A stretch of 6,898 bases of DNA from Deltaproteobacteria bacterium (GTDB lineage Bacteria; Desulfobacterota; Syntrophia; Syntrophales; UBA5619). The position numbers and the translations under genes were made by a program. The stretch lies in the NCBI GenBank assembly GCA_023487865.1, contig JAMDBG010000095.1:1-6898 (forward strand), read 5' to 3'. Below are positions 6,419 through 6,898 of the stretch, piece after piece. Below the pieces are notes generated by a model, which did not search any database, had not been told where the DNA came from, and saw only the letters and a list, made by a program, of their open reading frames with translations. How positions within the stretch are numbered: the stretch's first letter is position 1; the number at the start of each line of letters is the position of its first letter.

Positions 6419-6419
6419 G
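6416..6419. other. inverted chimeric junction with CTTG microhomology
   Basis: The + strand L22 frame matches its family through CTT (Leu19, 6416-6418). The minus strand S3 frame matches its family down to AAG (Lys107), which is the same three bases. The next base, G at 6419, also fits both if the L22 codon is Val or Ala. The join therefore lies within a shared CTTG, with an orientation change and no gap. Such microhomology inverted joins are typical of fold-back chimeras from strand-displacement amplification and also of some real inversions. Confidence 0.85.
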
Positions 6420-6736
6420 CGGACCTCAAGGATATTGATGATCACTTCGCTTTTCGTGATACTCTCGAGATCCTTTTTGAGCTTTTCAATCTCAGAGCCT
6501 TTCTTCCCGATTATGATCCCGGGGCGTGCGGCGTGGATGTTCACCTTGGCTTTATTGGCCGCCCTTTCGATTTCTATTTTGGAGATACCGGCGTGGTAAA
6601 GCTTCTCCTTGAGGTATTTCCTGATCTTGACGTCCTCATGAAGCAGCTCACAGTAATTCCTTTCAGAAAACCATTGCGAAGACCACGTTTTGATACCACC
6701 CAACCTCAACCCGATCGGGTTCACCTTCTGCCCCAA
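6416..6736 (-). CDS. rpsC: 30S ribosomal protein S3, N-terminal 107 codons, inverted
   Basis: Read on the minus strand, this is S3, a 30S head protein at the mRNA entry channel. It starts at a TTG (6736) as MGQKVNPIGLRLGGIKTW and includes the KH type-2 domain with ARPGIIIGKKGSEIEKL (70-86), whose GKKG loop is intact. The match runs through INILEVRK (100-107), where the family would continue with PELDAQL or similar. Instead it runs into antisense rplV and stops by chance at 6398. An AGGAGGTG Shine-Dalgarno five bases upstream supports the TTG start. The rest of S3, usually about 210-230 residues, is missing. Relative to the other genes it is in the wrong orientation; the normal order is rpsS-rplV-rpsC on one strand. 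Confidence 0.95.
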
Positions 6737-6741
6737 CCTGA

Positions 6742-6749
6742 CACCTCCT
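6742..6749 (-). promoter_or_regulatory. ribosome binding site of rpsC
   Basis: On the minus strand AGGAGGTG lies five bases before the TTG at 6736, a near-perfect complement of the 16S rRNA 3' end. It decides the TTG as the rpsC start, in agreement with the family N-terminus MGQKVNP. Confidence 0.8.
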
Positions 6750-6755
6750 CAAGAA

Positions 6756-6898
6756 TTACTCTTCATCCAGGATTACAGTAATATGACTCATCCGTTTTTT
6801 TATCGAAGCAGCCCTTCCCTGAGCCCGTGCCCTCCACCGCTTCAGGGAAGGACCATGATCGACAAAGATTTCCTTGATATAAAGGATATTTTCATCGA
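6756..6898 (-). CDS. rplV: 50S ribosomal protein L22, last 46 codons, inverted
   Basis: Minus strand translation from the window edge gives DENILYIKEIFVDHG, then PSLKRWRARAQGRAA, then KKRMSHITVILDEE and a TAA at 6756-6758. This is the L22 C-terminus: the family motif of KRWRPRAxGRA followed by a basic stretch and THI-type beta strand is clear. The fragment is cut by the window edge; upstream codons are not visible. The stop is 19 bp before the rpsC start, the usual rplV-rpsC arrangement. With the 19 N-terminal codons on the + strand at 6362, it accounts for about 65 of the usual ~110 residues; the middle ~45 are absent from the window. The frame was read directly from the minus strand because it has no start codon here. 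Confidence 0.93.
   Translation of the reverse strand, partial: DENILYIKEIFVDHGPSLKRWRARAQGRAASIKKRMSHITVILDEE

Noticed and set aside
6350..6781. A 143-residue + strand open frame starting at the rplV start region
   Set aside because: Only its residues 5-23 are L22. The rest is the antisense of rpsC and of the rplV-rpsC spacer across a rearrangement, so it is a chance fusion and not a gene.
6362..6898. An undescribed regulatory or recombination system at the inverted end
   Set aside because: No recombinase site, inverted-repeat pair flanking the segment or mobile gene is seen. The pattern is explained by a fold-back join between two normal operon segments.

Overview
The window is one end of the large bacterial ribosomal-protein supercluster, plus a rearranged end. 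On the + strand, in order, it holds the 3' part of rpoC, rpsL (S12), rpsG (S7), tuf (EF-Tu), rpsJ (S10), rplC (L3), rplD (L4, broken by a one-base frameshift), rplW (L23), rplB (L2), rpsS (S19) and the first 19 codons of rplV (L22). All genes are co-directional and closely spaced, so the str and S10 clusters appear to run as one transcription unit. Protein sequences and gene order fit a Gram-negative bacterium. The EF-Tu, L3 and L2 sequences look most like Deltaproteobacteria/Desulfobacterota, perhaps Syntrophales-like. That placement is from memory of these families and was not searched.

Positions 1-1014 are the RpoC C-terminus. Positions 1015-3160 are the str-type cluster. It lacks fusA: rpsG is followed by tuf after only 30 bp, where many bacteria carry the EF-G gene. 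Positions 3190-6306 are the S10-type cluster in its standard order. The tuf-rpsJ gap is 29 bp, too short for an E. coli-style S10 leader, and the rpsL-rpsG gap is 16 bp, too short for an E. coli-style S7 autoregulatory site.

The last ~480 bases are the anomaly. At about 6416-6419 the + strand rplV frame stops matching L22, and the sequence becomes the reverse complement of DNA that should lie downstream. Read on the minus strand from 6898, it gives the last 46 codons of rplV, a 19-bp gap, then rpsC from its TTG start to codon 107. The two halves meet at a shared CTTG. Segments of the same rplV-rpsC region thus face each other in inverted orientation. This is the signature of a fold-back chimera (whole-genome amplification or assembly artefact) at a contig end; a real inversion would break two essential genes.

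The genes supply the RNA polymerase beta' subunit, small-subunit proteins S12, S7, S10 and S19, large-subunit proteins L2, L3, L4, L22 and L23, and elongation factor Tu. I see no novel biological system, no RNA gene, no CRISPR array and no mobile element. The points worth checking are the chimeric end, the rplD frameshift and the missing fusA. No gene-free stretch exceeds 300 bases; the longest gap between genes is 69 bp (3499-3567).
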